A DNA stretch of 64,000 nt from Solilutibacter silvestris (GCF_002895945.1 NZ_NPZB01000002.1:1-64000); one strand, 5' to 3'; numbered from the stretch's first letter, positions 8,229 through 17,998 are shown. The notes: a model not told the origin generated them from the letters alone. A program made the numbers and translations.

Positions 8229-8740
8229 GGAGAAATAATCTCTGTGCCACGAGGTATTCCGCCCAATGTTTTTTTGACTCGCAATGGAAAAGGGAAGCAC
8301 ATGCTCATCGGTGCTTTCAGGCGGATGGTCGGGGACTTCTCTGCGGTTAAGACTACCGATCCAGACACCGGGCGGGTCGTGCACCTCCGAAAGGAGGAGA
8401 TCGAGACTCAATGGGTATCCCAACGTGTGATCAGTTCGGATACTGGACCAACAAGGACCACCTGCGTCTGGAGATCAAACGTAAGCGGATGGACGCCAAG
8501 CTGTACGACAAAGATCTGCGTGGCTTGCTGGGAACCTCGAACGCAGAAGTAATGGGTCTTGGCAGCAGGTATCAAATCGACGCCACGATTGCCGACATCT
8601 ATCTGGTATCGCCGCGACTTGACCTAATCTGATCATCGGGCGACCGGTCCTGTACGTTGTGATCGACATGTTTAGCCGGCTTATCGTTGGAATTTACATT
8701 GGTTTGGGACGTCCGTCGTGGGTGGCTGTCAGACCGCTTC
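8229..8740 (+). pseudogene. tnsB: Tn7-type TnsB transposase remnant
   Basis: Two frames together read like the middle of a TnsB-type DDE transposase. Around 8244-8400 is PNVFLTRNGKGKHMLIGAFRRM; from 8411 comes PTCDQFGYWTNKDHLRLEIK and GSRYQIDATIADIYLVS (the first catalytic Asp region); after a stop it continues as IIGRPVLYVVIDMFSRLIVGIYIGL. The last is the second DDE strand (VIDMFSR). One frameshift and one stop break it, and both gene ends are missing. It lies just downstream of the NADAR operon, so that operon may once have been cargo of a Tn7-like element. Confidence 0.75.
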
Positions 8741-8768
8741 GCTTGTTCGCTGGAACTGACGTTGGAAT

Positions 8769-10670
8769 CTACCGTTGAGGATTAGGCTTTCTTTTGCGGG
8801 ACATTTCAGTGGTGCTCGCTCCTGGCGCGCTTGTTGCGTTCGCCGGAGAGGCGGACGCATCCATTGAAAACTCTCCGCTCCGTACTAAGTCGGCGAACAT
8901 GCCGTTCTTTTGAACGAGGAAATCAAAGGTTCCCTGCTCTGTTAACAGACCATTATCGAGCACCAAAATGACATCGGCATGACGAATGGTGGACAACCTG
9001 TGAGCAATGACAATCGTCGTCCTAGGTTTCGTCATGTTACGGAGACTTTTCTGGACATGCATCTCCGTTACAACATCTAACGCACTCGTCGCCTCATCTA
9101 AAACTAAGATCGGTGCGTTTTTCAAGAGCGCTCGAGCAATTGCTAGGCGCTGCCGTTCACCGCCAGAAAGCGAGCGGCCACGTTCAGTTACCATGGTCCC
9201 ATAGCCATCCGGCTTCATGGTCACAAATGTGTGCGCCTGCGCAGCAACCGCCGCGGCTTCCACCTCCGCGTCGCTAGCTTCCGGCCAGCCCATCCGAAGA
9301 TTGTCGGCAATCGAGCGATTGAGCAGTCCGGGTTCCTGAAAAACAACAGCCATTTGGCGGCGAAGCGATTCTCTGCTCACGTTCCGGATGTCGACCCCGT
9401 CCACAAAAATGCAACCGCGGCTGGGATCGTAAGCGCGATAAAGAAGAGACAGAGCGGTTGTCTTGCCCGATCCGGTTGCACCTACGAGTGCCACCATCTG
9501 TCCCGGCAGCACCTTGAAGCTCAGATCCTTAAGGGAATACCGAGGATCTTCACCATGCTGGGGTTCGTAGTGAAAGGACACGTTGTCAAATACGACCTCG
9601 CCACGCACGTCGTGAAGATCTGGCGCGTCTAGCCTATCCTGCTTTATTTCGCAGGTATCGAGAATAGTGAAGAATCTACCGATAGACAGGGCTTGCCTAG
9701 AAAGGTCCGAAAGGAAGTATGCCAATTGCTCCAGTCGGCCGAGCATTAGCATGGCGAATCCGACGAAACTCACGATGCCTCCGACGGTAATTTCGCCAAT
9801 TCCGTTGAGGCATACCCCCAAGGCAAATATCACAACTACAGTGAGTGTGCTCGCAGTACGCTGCGCAATCGACGAGAGCGCGAATCCGCGCAATACAGGA
9901 TATTGTACATTCAACATGTTTTCGAGCATGTTCCTAACCACTTTCATTTCACTCGCGACGCGCAAATAGCTTTGAATAACCATTACATTCGCAAAAAGAT
10001 CGCCAGCCCGATCGCCGATCCTTTTGTTCAGCTCCACAACGGCCATCTGGGCCTTGGTGTTTCGCCGAACCATGAATATGCTGAGAGCTAGGAATGAGGC
10101 CATCATTCCTAGTAACGGAATCGCCAATTTCCAGTTCAGATACAAAGTAAGCGGAATCACGACTAATACGGAGATCAAAGTACTCAAATGCGTCCGGAAA
10201 AAAGTCAGCCATACATTGAACAAAAAAGAAGTTCCTGTATGCATCGTGAGAAGTAGGCCTCCGGAATGGTTGCGATCATGGAAAGAGATCGGAAGCGAGA
10301 TGACATGTTCAATGTATTGCGCCATAACCTCCATTCGACAACGGTGCGCCAGACGGTCAGCGTGCAGGGATGAGAAAACGCCCGTCACAATGCCCGCCAC
10401 GCCGATCGCCGTCCAAAAGCCGATATTCTTCCACGCGTCGGCGGACTTTCCAGCCGATAACGCGTCAATCACTCTGCCGAAGAACCAAGGCTCGAGAAGG
10501 AAGACGGCGGCTAATCCGAGGTTCGTCAGAACGAGCAAGTACGCCAATCGTCGCTCACGCGCAAGCAGCGCCAATGCGCGGATATAAGTGCGCAGTAGAG
10601 ACGCCCGACCGTTGCGTTGACTTTCATCGCGCTTCTGCCAAGAAGTTTCTTTTAGTGTTTCTTCCGACAT
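8769..10670 (-). CDS. ABC exporter, fused permease-ATPase (NdvA/glucan-exporter-like)
   Basis: 633 residues from the ATG at 10670, chosen because GGGAG lies 7 bases upstream; an ATG at 10721 has no ribosome site. Residues about 40-320 hold six membrane helices of a type I ABC exporter. The ATPase domain has Walker A GATGSGKTT at 397-405, signature LSGGE at 501-505 and Walker B ILVLDE at 521-526, followed by the H-loop in IVIAHRLST. All are intact. Overall wording (RRLAYLLVLTNLGLAAVFLLEP, FGRVIDAL) resembles cyclic beta-1,2-glucan exporters NdvA/ChvA, but lipid or peptide export is possible. It stands alone, with no accessory gene beside it. Confidence 0.8.
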   Translation of the reverse strand: MSEETLKETSWQKRDESQRNGRASLLRTYIRALALLARERRLAYLLVLTNLGLAAVFLLEPWFFGRVIDALSAGKSADAWKNIGFWTAIGVAGIVTGVFSSLHADRLAHRCRMEVMAQYIEHVISLPISFHDRNHSGGLLLTMHTGTSFLFNVWLTFFRTHLSTLISVLVVIPLTLYLNWKLAIPLLGMMASFLALSIFMVRRNTKAQMAVVELNKRIGDRAGDLFANVMVIQSYLRVASEMKVVRNMLENMLNVQYPVLRGFALSSIAQRTASTLTVVVIFALGVCLNGIGEITVGGIVSFVGFAMLMLGRLEQLAYFLSDLSRQALSIGRFFTILDTCEIKQDRLDAPDLHDVRGEVVFDNVSFHYEPQHGEDPRYSLKDLSFKVLPGQMVALVGATGSGKTTALSLLYRAYDPSRGCIFVDGVDIRNVSRESLRRQMAVVFQEPGLLNRSIADNLRMGWPEASDAEVEAAAVAAQAHTFVTMKPDGYGTMVTERGRSLSGGERQRLAIARALLKNAPILVLDEATSALDVVTEMHVQKSLRNMTKPRTTIVIAHRLSTIRHADVILVLDNGLLTEQGTFDFLVQKNGMFADLVRSGEFSMDASASPANATSAPGASTTEMSRKRKPNPQR

Positions 10671-11168
10671 ACTTTGACTCCCGTGCGTGACACCGAATCC
10701 AAACGAGCTTGCAATGGCCAAGTGATTGATTAAAGGGTTGTCAACGCATGTTAGCCTGTCAGGCTATCGCACCGGAGGCATCCCCACGGCGAGGATCAAT
10801 CCATTAACCAATTGTATTTGGCCAATTCATGAGAGGTTTGCCTGACGGTTCTGCTGTTGGTACAGACTGAACTTTTTGGTTCTGCTACATCCTGTGCATG
10901 AAGGGGCGGTCACACTCTCTTCAGACAAACCCGATATCGAAGCCGATTCAGCACCTCCTCCGTCTTCATCGCCAATTTCTTCCCCTCACATGCATTCGTC
11001 GAAATTGATTCTTCGGATTGAGCTTTCAGCTGCGTGGCTGGCCTGGCCGAAAAGCATCAAGGATCGATCAAAAGACCGTGCCCCCTCCGGTGGTTTGGTT
11101 GGCGATGGTCGTCGAGTAACCTACGCTATCTTCGACATGAACCCTACCAACATTGGCCACCAATAAGT
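10671..11168. other. Intergenic stretch without recognisable gene
   Basis: About 500 bases between the ABC exporter and the sulfotransferase gene. One open frame on the plus strand (10876-11166, serine/proline-rich) has no recognisable motif, no clear ribosome site and is probably not coding. The exporter promoter should lie near 10,690-10,760. I see no repeat or RNA gene here. Confidence 0.35.
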
Positions 11169-12137
11169 TTAAGGTGTATCAACAGATTCGCATTCTAGTA
11201 GGAAGCCGTCGAAACTGCGAATGACTGATTCGATATCCGACGACTGCGCAACGCTGAGTTCGCGCCTCCACCCGTTGGTAAGATCGTCGAGGGAGGCATT
11301 CCATCGGCCCGGAACGGCAGTGGCGCTCGTGAGATAACTTAGTCCGGACGCGTCGTCCAGGACTGGATATCCAAGTCGGCGAAGAATGGCGGGGATGCCC
11401 GATGTAGGGTTGCGCACCAATGATTCGTAACGTTCAAGAACGATTTTGTTCCTCTTTGTCGAGAACGAATACTCCAAGAATAGTTCGGTCATCGCCCAAT
11501 ACGCGGTCACTCGCTTCAATAGACACTTCTTGTCGTAAAATTCGATTTCGCTACGCCATCTTTCGAAATATTCTGATCGGCCATCGTCAATCTCGAGAAG
11601 TTGCGCTTTTAGCGAAAGGGGTTCGAGCCATTTTCCCCAGTGCCCTCGTAGAATGCTCGCAAGCACGGATCGAGGATCTCGCCTTAAATGGATGGCTCGA
11701 ATGTCCATTATGTCGACTATGGCGTGCGCACACAGGCTTGCACGAACATCCTTTAACACTGTTCTCTGTTGGAATGATTCGGTTATATTTTTTCTCAGAT
11801 GTCTCGTCCACCTGTCCGCAACGGAAGATCTCACTGCTTTAGATAGGTAGGTGCCAAGTCGGTGGTTATTTGAGAAATTCGCGCTTGCGAAGGGCATGTG
11901 GAACAGTGACACGTCTTTGAGTCCTGTTCCGTGAGCATCTGTTTGATCCGGGGAGATTGGTTCGAAGACGGTTTTGGCGTTTAACGCGCGCGCCGAGAAC
12001 TGCTGTAGCCATGTCGTTCCGCTTCGCCAGAAGCCGGTGATCAAGAGACAGTCCTTGGGATCGATGTGATGTGCAAGCGCGCTATCTATCAAGCGCGCGA
12101 GCTCGCTTTGTGCGAGTCTTTTTTTTAAAGTGGGCAT
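11169..12137 (-). CDS. Sulfotransferase-family protein (PAPS-dependent)
   Basis: 322 residues. The N-terminal LLITGFWRSGTTWL (31-44) is the strand-loop-helix that binds the 5'-phosphosulfate of PAPS, with RSGTT at 38-42. A second block, AIHLRRDPRSVLASIL (about 150-165), has the Arg and Ser of the 3'-phosphate-binding site. The rest (Trp- and Arg-rich helices, W at 218-260) fits the Sulfotransfer family. It would transfer sulfate to a hydroxyl or amine of a sugar, lipid or small molecule. Nearby glycosyltransferases and a PPTase suggest a metabolite or surface-glycan target, but no operon link is visible. The start has a weak GGAT site. Confidence 0.8.
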   Translation of the reverse strand: MPTLKKRLAQSELARLIDSALAHHIDPKDCLLITGFWRSGTTWLQQFSARALNAKTVFEPISPDQTDAHGTGLKDVSLFHMPFASANFSNNHRLGTYLSKAVRSSVADRWTRHLRKNITESFQQRTVLKDVRASLCAHAIVDIMDIRAIHLRRDPRSVLASILRGHWGKWLEPLSLKAQLLEIDDGRSEYFERWRSEIEFYDKKCLLKRVTAYWAMTELFLEYSFSTKRNKIVLERYESLVRNPTSGIPAILRRLGYPVLDDASGLSYLTSATAVPGRWNASLDDLTNGWRRELSVAQSSDIESVIRSFDGFLLECESVDTP

Positions 12138-12527
12138 GTGTCGCGATCCTGATATCTGGTCGTGCCGAGATCGATGTCAGCCACGATGATCGTCGGGTGA
12201 CGCCTCTTCGAGTGGGCACTCCATTCGCCGTTGCTCGCCAATGCATTACATTTGTGGAGCAGCGGCGAGGATATCATAAGGCAACGCCCTTGTTCCAACC
12301 GTAGCGGATTTGTTTCGCGGGGGTTCTAGCCCATTTCCACGGACTGGTTGGATAAGAGTCTAAATGCCCAATCACGGGCATCGAGCCAGCGTTGGACGAT
12401 CGGATTGTGGAAACACTCGATCTAATCGAACATGTCCCATCTGGCTTCGGCGATAGTCAGGCAACACCTGCGATTGATCCGTCACGGGAAAGCTATGCTA
12501 TGGCAAATGAGGAGGTTTCCATCCAGC
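12138..12527. other. Divergent promoter region, no gene seen
   Basis: About 390 bases separate the minus-strand sulfotransferase from the plus-strand phosphopantetheinyl transferase. Both promoters should lie here. The plus-strand frame of the downstream gene is open back to an ATG at 12432, but the GAGGAGG site near 12,507 favours the later start. I see no other feature. Confidence 0.35.
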
Positions 12528-13247
12528 ATGTCAGCAGTCTCTACGCTAGCAGGGCTTGCCAGTGTGGAGTTGGGTGCCCACAATATGGCCCTCCCGCCGG
12601 CGTTTATCCTTCCCTTCGATGCGGCGACATTCCACGAGCAAGACTTCACTCGTTATGGAATTGCTCGACCACCCTCCATTGTACGCAGCGTGACTAAACG
12701 ACAAGCCGAATACCTTGCCGGAAGACGTGCAGCACTGGCCGCTCTTCGCGAAGCAGGCAATCATGCAACAGACTTGCCCATCCATGCCGATCGATCGCCG
12801 GCATGGCCTGCCGGATTTATCGGTAGCCTTTCGCACGCTCGCAACCTCGCGGTGGCGGTAGCGATGCGCATGAACGCCGGCGTGACCTGCGTCGGCATCG
12901 ATATTGAAGAACTCATCGCGTCCGATCAAATACCATCGGTACGAAACATGGCGGTCACTTGTGGCGAATGCGAGCACTTGGCCGCACTTGCCAACCTAAA
13001 GGGCTGGCCGTACGCACTGACCGTCGCCTTCTCCACAAAGGAAAGTTTCTACAAGGCCACAGCATCCACTATCGGTCGGATTTTCGACTTCAGGACACTG
13101 CAGATCGTGTACTGCGATCCCATCGAAGCTAGGCTTGAGGCTGAGATTGTCGATACCCTTGCACCGGCGCTGCTTGCCGGGCAACGCTATACTCTGTGCT
13201 GGATCGAAGTACGCCCGGATGTCTTGCTTACGAGTTGCGCATGGTGA
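12528..13247 (+). CDS. 4'-phosphopantetheinyl transferase (EntD/Sfp-type)
   Basis: 239 residues from the ATG at 12528, 12 bases after GAGGAGG; an in-frame ATG at 12432 would add 32 residues of little likeness to the family. Hallmarks: GSLSHA at 99-104, GIDIEE at 123-128 (metal-binding acids) and FSTKESFYKA at 168-177 (E172, K176). The RRAALAAL block at 66-73 fits the CoA-binding arginine region of EntD-type enzymes. It attaches 4'-phosphopantetheine from CoA to carrier proteins of NRPS, PKS or siderophore systems. No carrier-protein gene is in the window, so its partner lies elsewhere or outside the left edge. Confidence 0.85.
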   Translation: MSAVSTLAGLASVELGAHNMALPPAFILPFDAATFHEQDFTRYGIARPPSIVRSVTKRQAEYLAGRRAALAALREAGNHATDLPIHADRSPAWPAGFIGSLSHARNLAVAVAMRMNAGVTCVGIDIEELIASDQIPSVRNMAVTCGECEHLAALANLKGWPYALTVAFSTKESFYKATASTIGRIFDFRTLQIVYCDPIEARLEAEIVDTLAPALLAGQRYTLCWIEVRPDVLLTSCAW

Positions 13248-13499
13248 CCAGCAGAGGCGCTTTCGTGCATTGGCCTTTGAAGGCGCGATTTTACTATCAA
13301 TTTTCCGCTCACTAACGCAGGTTGGTGAAGCTTTCGGGCTTTCTTGTATGGAAACCATTACAGTTCGGCGTTATTGCTTGCCAGAGCTAGCGGCGGCGAA
13401 TCCCTCGATTCTCGAGGTACGCCTGACTCATTGATCGATGAAGGAACAACAGTTGAAGGTTAGACCAACACGTGAATCCTCCGGCGCTGCCGGACACGT

Positions 13500-14085
13500 A
13501 ACCTTTACGGCAGTCCGTTCCGCGGCTCCGAGCCGCGAGCCGCCAAGCGAACGAAACGGAGATTGATAAGTATGAGAGCTCAAATTACAACCAGTGGGAG
13601 GGCCTTTGCCACGTGGTGTTTATCCTGAAGTGTCGACGCAAGACGTTGTACGTGAGATTGCGAAAGTACTTGGAGGAAGTATTCCGACAATTGGCCGAGC
13701 AGAAGGAGAGCCGGATAGAAGATGAGCACCTGATGCCAGCCCGTCCGTATGCTATTGAAAATTCCACCGAAGCACGCAGTGTCGCAAGTGGTTGGATATA
13801 TCAAAGGAAAGTGTGCGATCCATTTGGCGCGGGCATTTGAAGATCGTTGGCGAAATTTAGTGGATCAGAGCTTTGGGTTGTAGGCTACTTTGTTTCGACG
13901 GTGGGTGGGGATGAAACAGTGATTCAGGCGCATATTCAGAATCAGGAGGCGGGAGGCAGAAGACCGCCGATTGGATCAGCTTCAATTATTGAGGTGATCA
14001 TAGTCGCCTTCAGGCGGCACACTTAATTTAATAGGGAGTACGCAACATACCGCCCGCCGCTTTGAGCGGCTCACACTCAAATGTC
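13500..14085 (+). pseudogene. tnpA: IS200/IS605-type transposase (TnpA) remnant with end hairpins
   Basis: From about 13,575 the frames read NYNQWEGLCHVVFILKCRRK, LRKYLEEVFRQLAEQKESRIEDEHLMP, then after a frameshift VVGYIKGKCAIHLARAF, and finally GYFVSTVGGDETVIQAHIQNQEA. This is the order found in IS200-type Y1 transposases, but the HUH region after EDEHLMP is damaged and at least two frames are used. A hairpin CGCGGCT-CCG-AGCCGCG lies at 13521-13537 and another, GCCGCT-TTG-AGCGGC, at 14056-14070, as expected for the structured ends of this family. Confidence 0.8.
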
Positions 14086-14125
14086 CCGCTCAGCCGGAAG
14101 ATATTTACAGTGTCAGCGCGGGTTT

Positions 14126-15085
14126 TCATGCTGCACCCAGAAGTTGCTCGAAATATTGAATGGTTCTTTCCAGACCTTGGCGCAGTTTTACCTTGGGCTC
14201 CCAGCCCAAGGTCTGCCTTGCCAAAGAAATGTCCGGTTGGCGTTGTCTAGGATCATCTGGCGGCAGTGGGGCGTGCACGATTTTGCTGCGCGAATTAGTT
14301 AACTCGACCACCAGTTCCGCCAATTGCCGCATCGAGAATTCGCTCGGGTTACCAATATTGACTGGCCCGGTGAAATCGTCCATGGTTTCCATTACCTTAA
14401 TAAATCCATCGATCAGATCATCCACGTAGCAAAAGCTGCGAGTTTGCTCGCCGTCGCCGTACAAGGTGATATCCACGCCGCGCAAAGCTTGCATGATAAA
14501 ATTGCTGACGACGCGACCATCGTTGGGGTGCATTCGCGGGCCATAGGTGTTGAAAATGCGAACTACCTTGACCCGTATCTTATGCTGCCGGTGATAATCG
14601 AAAAACAAGGTCTCGGCGCAGCGCTTGCCTTCGTCATAGCAACTACGATGGCCGATGGGGTTCACTTTCCCCAAGTAGGACTCTGGCTGCGGATGGACTT
14701 CAGGGTCGCCATAAATCTCGCTAGTGGATGCCTGCATAATCTTCGCGCGGACGCGCTTGGCCAAACCCAGCATGTTGATGGCGCCATGCACGCTGGTCTT
14801 TGTGGTCTGCACCGGATCGTGCTGATAATGAATCGGCGATGCTGGGCAAGCCAAGTTATAGATCTCGTCCACTTCGACGTAAAGAGGGAAGGTCACATCG
14901 TGGCGCATGAATTCGAAGCGCGAGTGGCCCGACAGATGTTCGATATTGCGCTTGGAACCGGTGAACATGTTGTCGGCGCACAGCACCTCGTGCCCCTGTT
15001 CCAGAAGACGATCGCAGAGGTGGCTTCCGAGAAAACCAGCACCGCCAGTCACAAGGATTTTCTTGCTTAGTCCGTATTTTCTCAC
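14126..15085 (-). CDS. uxs: UDP-glucuronate decarboxylase (UDP-xylose synthase)
   Basis: 319 residues, extended SDR fold. NAD-binding TGGAGFLG at 13-20, the D38 acidic residue after the second strand, the S122-E123 pair in [11 protein letters not shown], and catalytic Y150/K154 in [24 protein letters not shown] (76-91) and the final [10 protein letters not shown] block are typical of UXS enzymes and not of dTDP-glucose dehydratases. The reaction is UDP-glucuronate to UDP-xylose and CO2. The start is GTG at 15085. It lies near a GT90-type glycosyltransferase, a family that includes xylosyltransferases, so it may feed that enzyme. Confidence 0.9.
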   Translation of the reverse strand: MRKYGLSKKILVTGGAGFLGSHLCDRLLEQGHEVLCADNMFTGSKRNIEHLSGHSRFEFMRHDVTFPLYVEVDEIYNLACPASPIHYQHDPVQTTKTSVHGAINMLGLAKRVRAKIMQASTSEIYGDPEVHPQPESYLGKVNPIGHRSCYDEGKRCAETLFFDYHRQHKIRVKVVRIFNTYGPRMHPNDGRVVSNFIMQALRGVDITLYGDGEQTRSFCYVDDLIDGFIKVMETMDDFTGPVNIGNPSEFSMRQLAELVVELTNSRSKIVHAPLPPDDPRQRQPDISLARQTLGWEPKVKLRQGLERTIQYFEQLLGAA

Positions 15086-15706
15086 GATGGCTTTGACCTT
15101 ATGGTTGGATTTAGATTATGTTTAACCAGTAATGTAATCCATTCGTTTCCTGAGTTGCCGAGAGTCTAGGAGGCTGTTTGGGTTGAATCACACCGCTTTG
15201 GCTTTGACTCGCGATGTTGTCGATAGTAAGTAATTTCGGCTCCTGTTTGCGGTATGTTCTTGATCGGCCGCATCAATCGCTTGCGGTCGTAACGGTCCAT
15301 GCAGTCTGACGGGGATTATCCTATTCATGCGGGTGGATATCTTTGCTGCTTCCCGGGTATGTGTCGACCGCCGATGGACCACCTCGGGCTTATACAGCCC
15401 ATCTCAAAATTTCTGAGGGATCCCAAGAATCCCTGACAGGTGTGCTAATGTTCAAGCTCCCCTTCTGGGGCAAAGATTTGACAATCCAGTCGCCCATTGG
15501 CCAATGGGCAGAGCACTGAAAAAAGGCCGTGGGAAGACATTCCAACTACAGAGGGCACTAGTGAACTTCAAGGTCTTCGGACGTGGTGGGCTCGCGGGAA
15601 GCCACCCGCTCGGTCGTCCAGCTGGACAGCACGAAATTGACACGGAAGGCGGGGGCTTGAGGCTGCCGTTGATTAGATTCGGCCATACCCCGAGAGGGGC
15701 TTCACG
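15086..15706. other. Divergent regulatory gap
   Basis: About 620 bases between uxs (minus) and the glycosyltransferase run (plus). Apart from the palindrome at 15492-15509 I see no gene or known repeat. Short open frames occur on both strands but show no motif. Confidence 0.4.
15492..15509. promoter_or_regulatory. Perfect 18-bp palindrome upstream of glycosyltransferase run
   Basis: GCCCATTGGCCAATGGGC reads the same on both strands, 198 bases before the GT90 start. Such a symmetric site could bind a dimeric repressor or activator of the run that begins at 15707. No regulator gene lies beside it. It could also be a chance palindrome or the relic of an IS end. Confidence 0.35.
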
Positions 15707-16792
15707 ATGACGGCGACTGCGCGGGAACGTATCAACGAGGCTCGTTGGCAATGCTTCCTCCACCTCCGCGAGAATGGCGGCACGAGCACCGCGTCCGTGG
15801 ATGCATTCGAGGCATTCCTTCGATCGCCAGGTACTCTGGACGCCCCTTCCCTCATCATTCGCTGTCGCTTCAGCGAGGGCTCGGTGAATTGTCATGTCGT
15901 GGTGGACAAGCCCAAGTCGCGATGGAGACTGTCAACACAATTCATGCCGTTCCTGGAAAGACTCAGGCACCGGTTGCAGGGGACTGCCGACGTCCTGATC
16001 TTGGTGAGTGATACGATGTATGTAGCCGAAGAGAGGAAGGCGGAATGTGTCGAGTTCCTGAAGCAGGCACCGCTCTTGCGTTGCGACTGGCGCGATGACG
16101 ATCCCATCAGCAGCCATGCGATCCCGATTCCCGATTTCACCTTGATGGACGCGGAATACGCGACCGACGTGGCAGAGATTGACAAGGCCGCTACGAGTAC
16201 TTCGTTCGCCGATCGCAAGGATGTGATCAAGTGGCGCGGGCGGCTGACAGGGCCTGGGTTCCCGGATATACACAACCGTCATCTGTTCCCCCGGTATCAC
16301 CTGCTGCACTTGGCGGCATCCAGGCCCGATATCTTGGACGCTCGGTTGACGCATCCCGACAACTTCGCCCGAACCTCCGCGGGAGAAGCCCTGTTACGTC
16401 ACGTCAGGGACTCGCTGGGTGGCACGTCCCCGGAAATCGCGCCCGCTGAATTCGTCGCCTACAAGTACCTGATCTCACTTGATGGCGTAGTAGCGACTTG
16501 GAAGCGAGTCGCCAACTCGCTTCGTACTGGCTCTGTGCTCTTCCTGCCGATCCGATGGAAGCAGTTCTTCTATCCTGGGCTCGTCGCTGGGGAGCATTAT
16601 GTTCCCGTAGCACTCGATCTGTCGGATCTGTTCGAGCGCTATGCCTGGCTACAGGATCGACCGGACGAAGCTGAGCGTATCGGACGCGCAGGTCGGTGTT
16701 TTGCCGAAGAGGTGATAAGCATCCAGGCGGTCGATGATTATTTCGTGGCGGTGATTGACGCGTGCGCTACCTTGCTCCATGTCGACCGTTAA
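15707..16792 (+). CDS. GT90/CAP10-type glycosyltransferase
   Basis: 361 residues; start ATG at 15707 with GAGAGGGG 7 bases upstream. The C-terminal half carries the family signatures: KWRGRLTGPG (about 171-180), DIHNRHLFPRYHL, YKYLISLDGVVATWKRVANSL (about 251-271) and FYPGLVAGEHYVPV (about 287-300). CAP10-like enzymes transfer xylose or glucose from UDP-sugars and include capsule xylosyltransferases. The nearby UDP-xylose synthase makes xylose transfer plausible. It has no membrane segment or signal peptide, so it probably works in the cytoplasm. First gene of a plus-strand run extending to 26,770. Confidence 0.8.
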   Translation: MTATARERINEARWQCFLHLRENGGTSTASVDAFEAFLRSPGTLDAPSLIIRCRFSEGSVNCHVVVDKPKSRWRLSTQFMPFLERLRHRLQGTADVLILVSDTMYVAEERKAECVEFLKQAPLLRCDWRDDDPISSHAIPIPDFTLMDAEYATDVAEIDKAATSTSFADRKDVIKWRGRLTGPGFPDIHNRHLFPRYHLLHLAASRPDILDARLTHPDNFARTSAGEALLRHVRDSLGGTSPEIAPAEFVAYKYLISLDGVVATWKRVANSLRTGSVLFLPIRWKQFFYPGLVAGEHYVPVALDLSDLFERYAWLQDRPDEAERIGRAGRCFAEEVISIQAVDDYFVAVIDACATLLHVDR

Positions 16793-16889
16793 TCGCGTGC
16801 GTGCCGATCGTGAGTGCTCGCTGGTATATCACATAACCTGATGATCAAGTCACCGCATCGCATGATTAGCTGGCCTAGAGACCTGAGCG

Positions 16890-17843
16890 ATGGTTAACGA
16901 TACGTGGGTGATCACCTGCTATTTCAATCCTTTGGGGTACCGCTCGAGGCGGGAGAATTTCCAGCATTTCTCTGGATCGATCGCGAAGCAGGGAGGACAG
17001 CTTCTAGTCATCGAACTGGCGGCCCCCAATGGCAGCTTCGACCTTGACACGGATAGCTACCATTGTGTGCGCGTGACCGGCAATGGGCTAATCTGGCAGA
17101 AAGAGCGGATGCTCAATGTTGCTTTAAAGCACCTACCGCCTGAGTGCCGTAAGATCGTCTGGTCCGACGGCGACCTGATATTCGAGTCCGCCGACTGGCT
17201 GGCGGAAACATCCGGGATGCTGGAGGACCACGTCGTCGTGCAGCTCTTCGACCACTGTCTCTGGCTTCCGGAAGGACATCTGGACTATCAGGGCGAGACC
17301 CAGGAAGGGGGAGAAGTGAGGGAGTCTTTTGCGGCATGCTACCTGCGCGATCCGTCCCTTTCACGCCGCGAAATCTATGCTAATCACGGTCACACCGGCT
17401 TCGCCTGGGCGGCACGGCGTGACTTTCTGGGGGCATGCGGATTTTATGATGGCTGCATCACGGGAAGCGGCGATCACCTCATGGCACATGTCTTTGCTGG
17501 TGCGCTTTCGTCACCTTGCATTTCCAAGATGATTGGCGAGGGGCATGCCTATGCCAATCACTTCCACGACTGGGCCGAACGGGCGCATGCTCTGTGCCAA
17601 GGACGCTTGGGATGCGTCCCGGGAAGGGTGCTGCACCTGTGGCATGGCATGCTCGAGAAGCGCCAGTACTTCGAACGCAATCAGGAGTTCAAGCGCTTCG
17701 AGTTCGATCCCCATCGTGACATCAGGGTGGGTACGAACGGACTCTGGGAATGGGCCGAAGCATCCCCGGCGTTGCGGAACTGGGCTGCGGGGGGCTTCCG
17801 CTCTCGCGATGAGGACGGCGCAGGCGCCAATACCGAGGGCTAA
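16890..17843 (+). CDS. Putative GT-A-fold glycosyltransferase
   Basis: 317 residues. The N-terminus WVITCYFNPLGYRSRRENF and the WSDGDLIF segment (about residues 91-98, with a D-x-D-like acidic pair) suggest a nucleotide-diphospho-sugar transferase of GT-A fold. Later GHTGFAWAARRDFLGACGFYDGCITGSGDHLMAH (about 169-202) resembles the acceptor-side G.....W...R......GGFD....GGGD motif of related enzymes. I cannot name the family with certainty. It follows the GT90 gene by 97 bases on the same strand and probably acts on the same glycan. Confidence 0.6.
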   Translation: MVNDTWVITCYFNPLGYRSRRENFQHFSGSIAKQGGQLLVIELAAPNGSFDLDTDSYHCVRVTGNGLIWQKERMLNVALKHLPPECRKIVWSDGDLIFESADWLAETSGMLEDHVVVQLFDHCLWLPEGHLDYQGETQEGGEVRESFAACYLRDPSLSRREIYANHGHTGFAWAARRDFLGACGFYDGCITGSGDHLMAHVFAGALSSPCISKMIGEGHAYANHFHDWAERAHALCQGRLGCVPGRVLHLWHGMLEKRQYFERNQEFKRFEFDPHRDIRVGTNGLWEWAEASPALRNWAAGGFRSRDEDGAGANTEG

Positions 17844-17984
17844 CCATGCACCGTTGTGTGATGATCGGCCGTCCGCCATGTCTGCTAGGGTTCTGGTGGT
17901 GGGTCAAGATCAACACCGGAGCGATGAAGCTTGTCGTCAATGCGCTGGGAGAGGGAAACCGAGCGGATAAAGGAATGAGCGAGG

Positions 17985-17998
17985 CCGGCGATCGCCGG
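17985..17998. repeat. 14-bp palindrome before the RND genes
   Basis: CCGGCGATCGCCGG is a perfect inverted repeat in the 215-base gap between the second glycosyltransferase and the first RND gene. GCGATCGC is its core. It may be an operator, a small transcription pause hairpin, or chance in GC-rich DNA. Confidence 0.3.

Noticed and set aside
10876-11166. Small plus-strand open frame between ABC exporter and sulfotransferase
   Set aside because: No ribosome site, no motif, low-complexity Ser/Pro composition.
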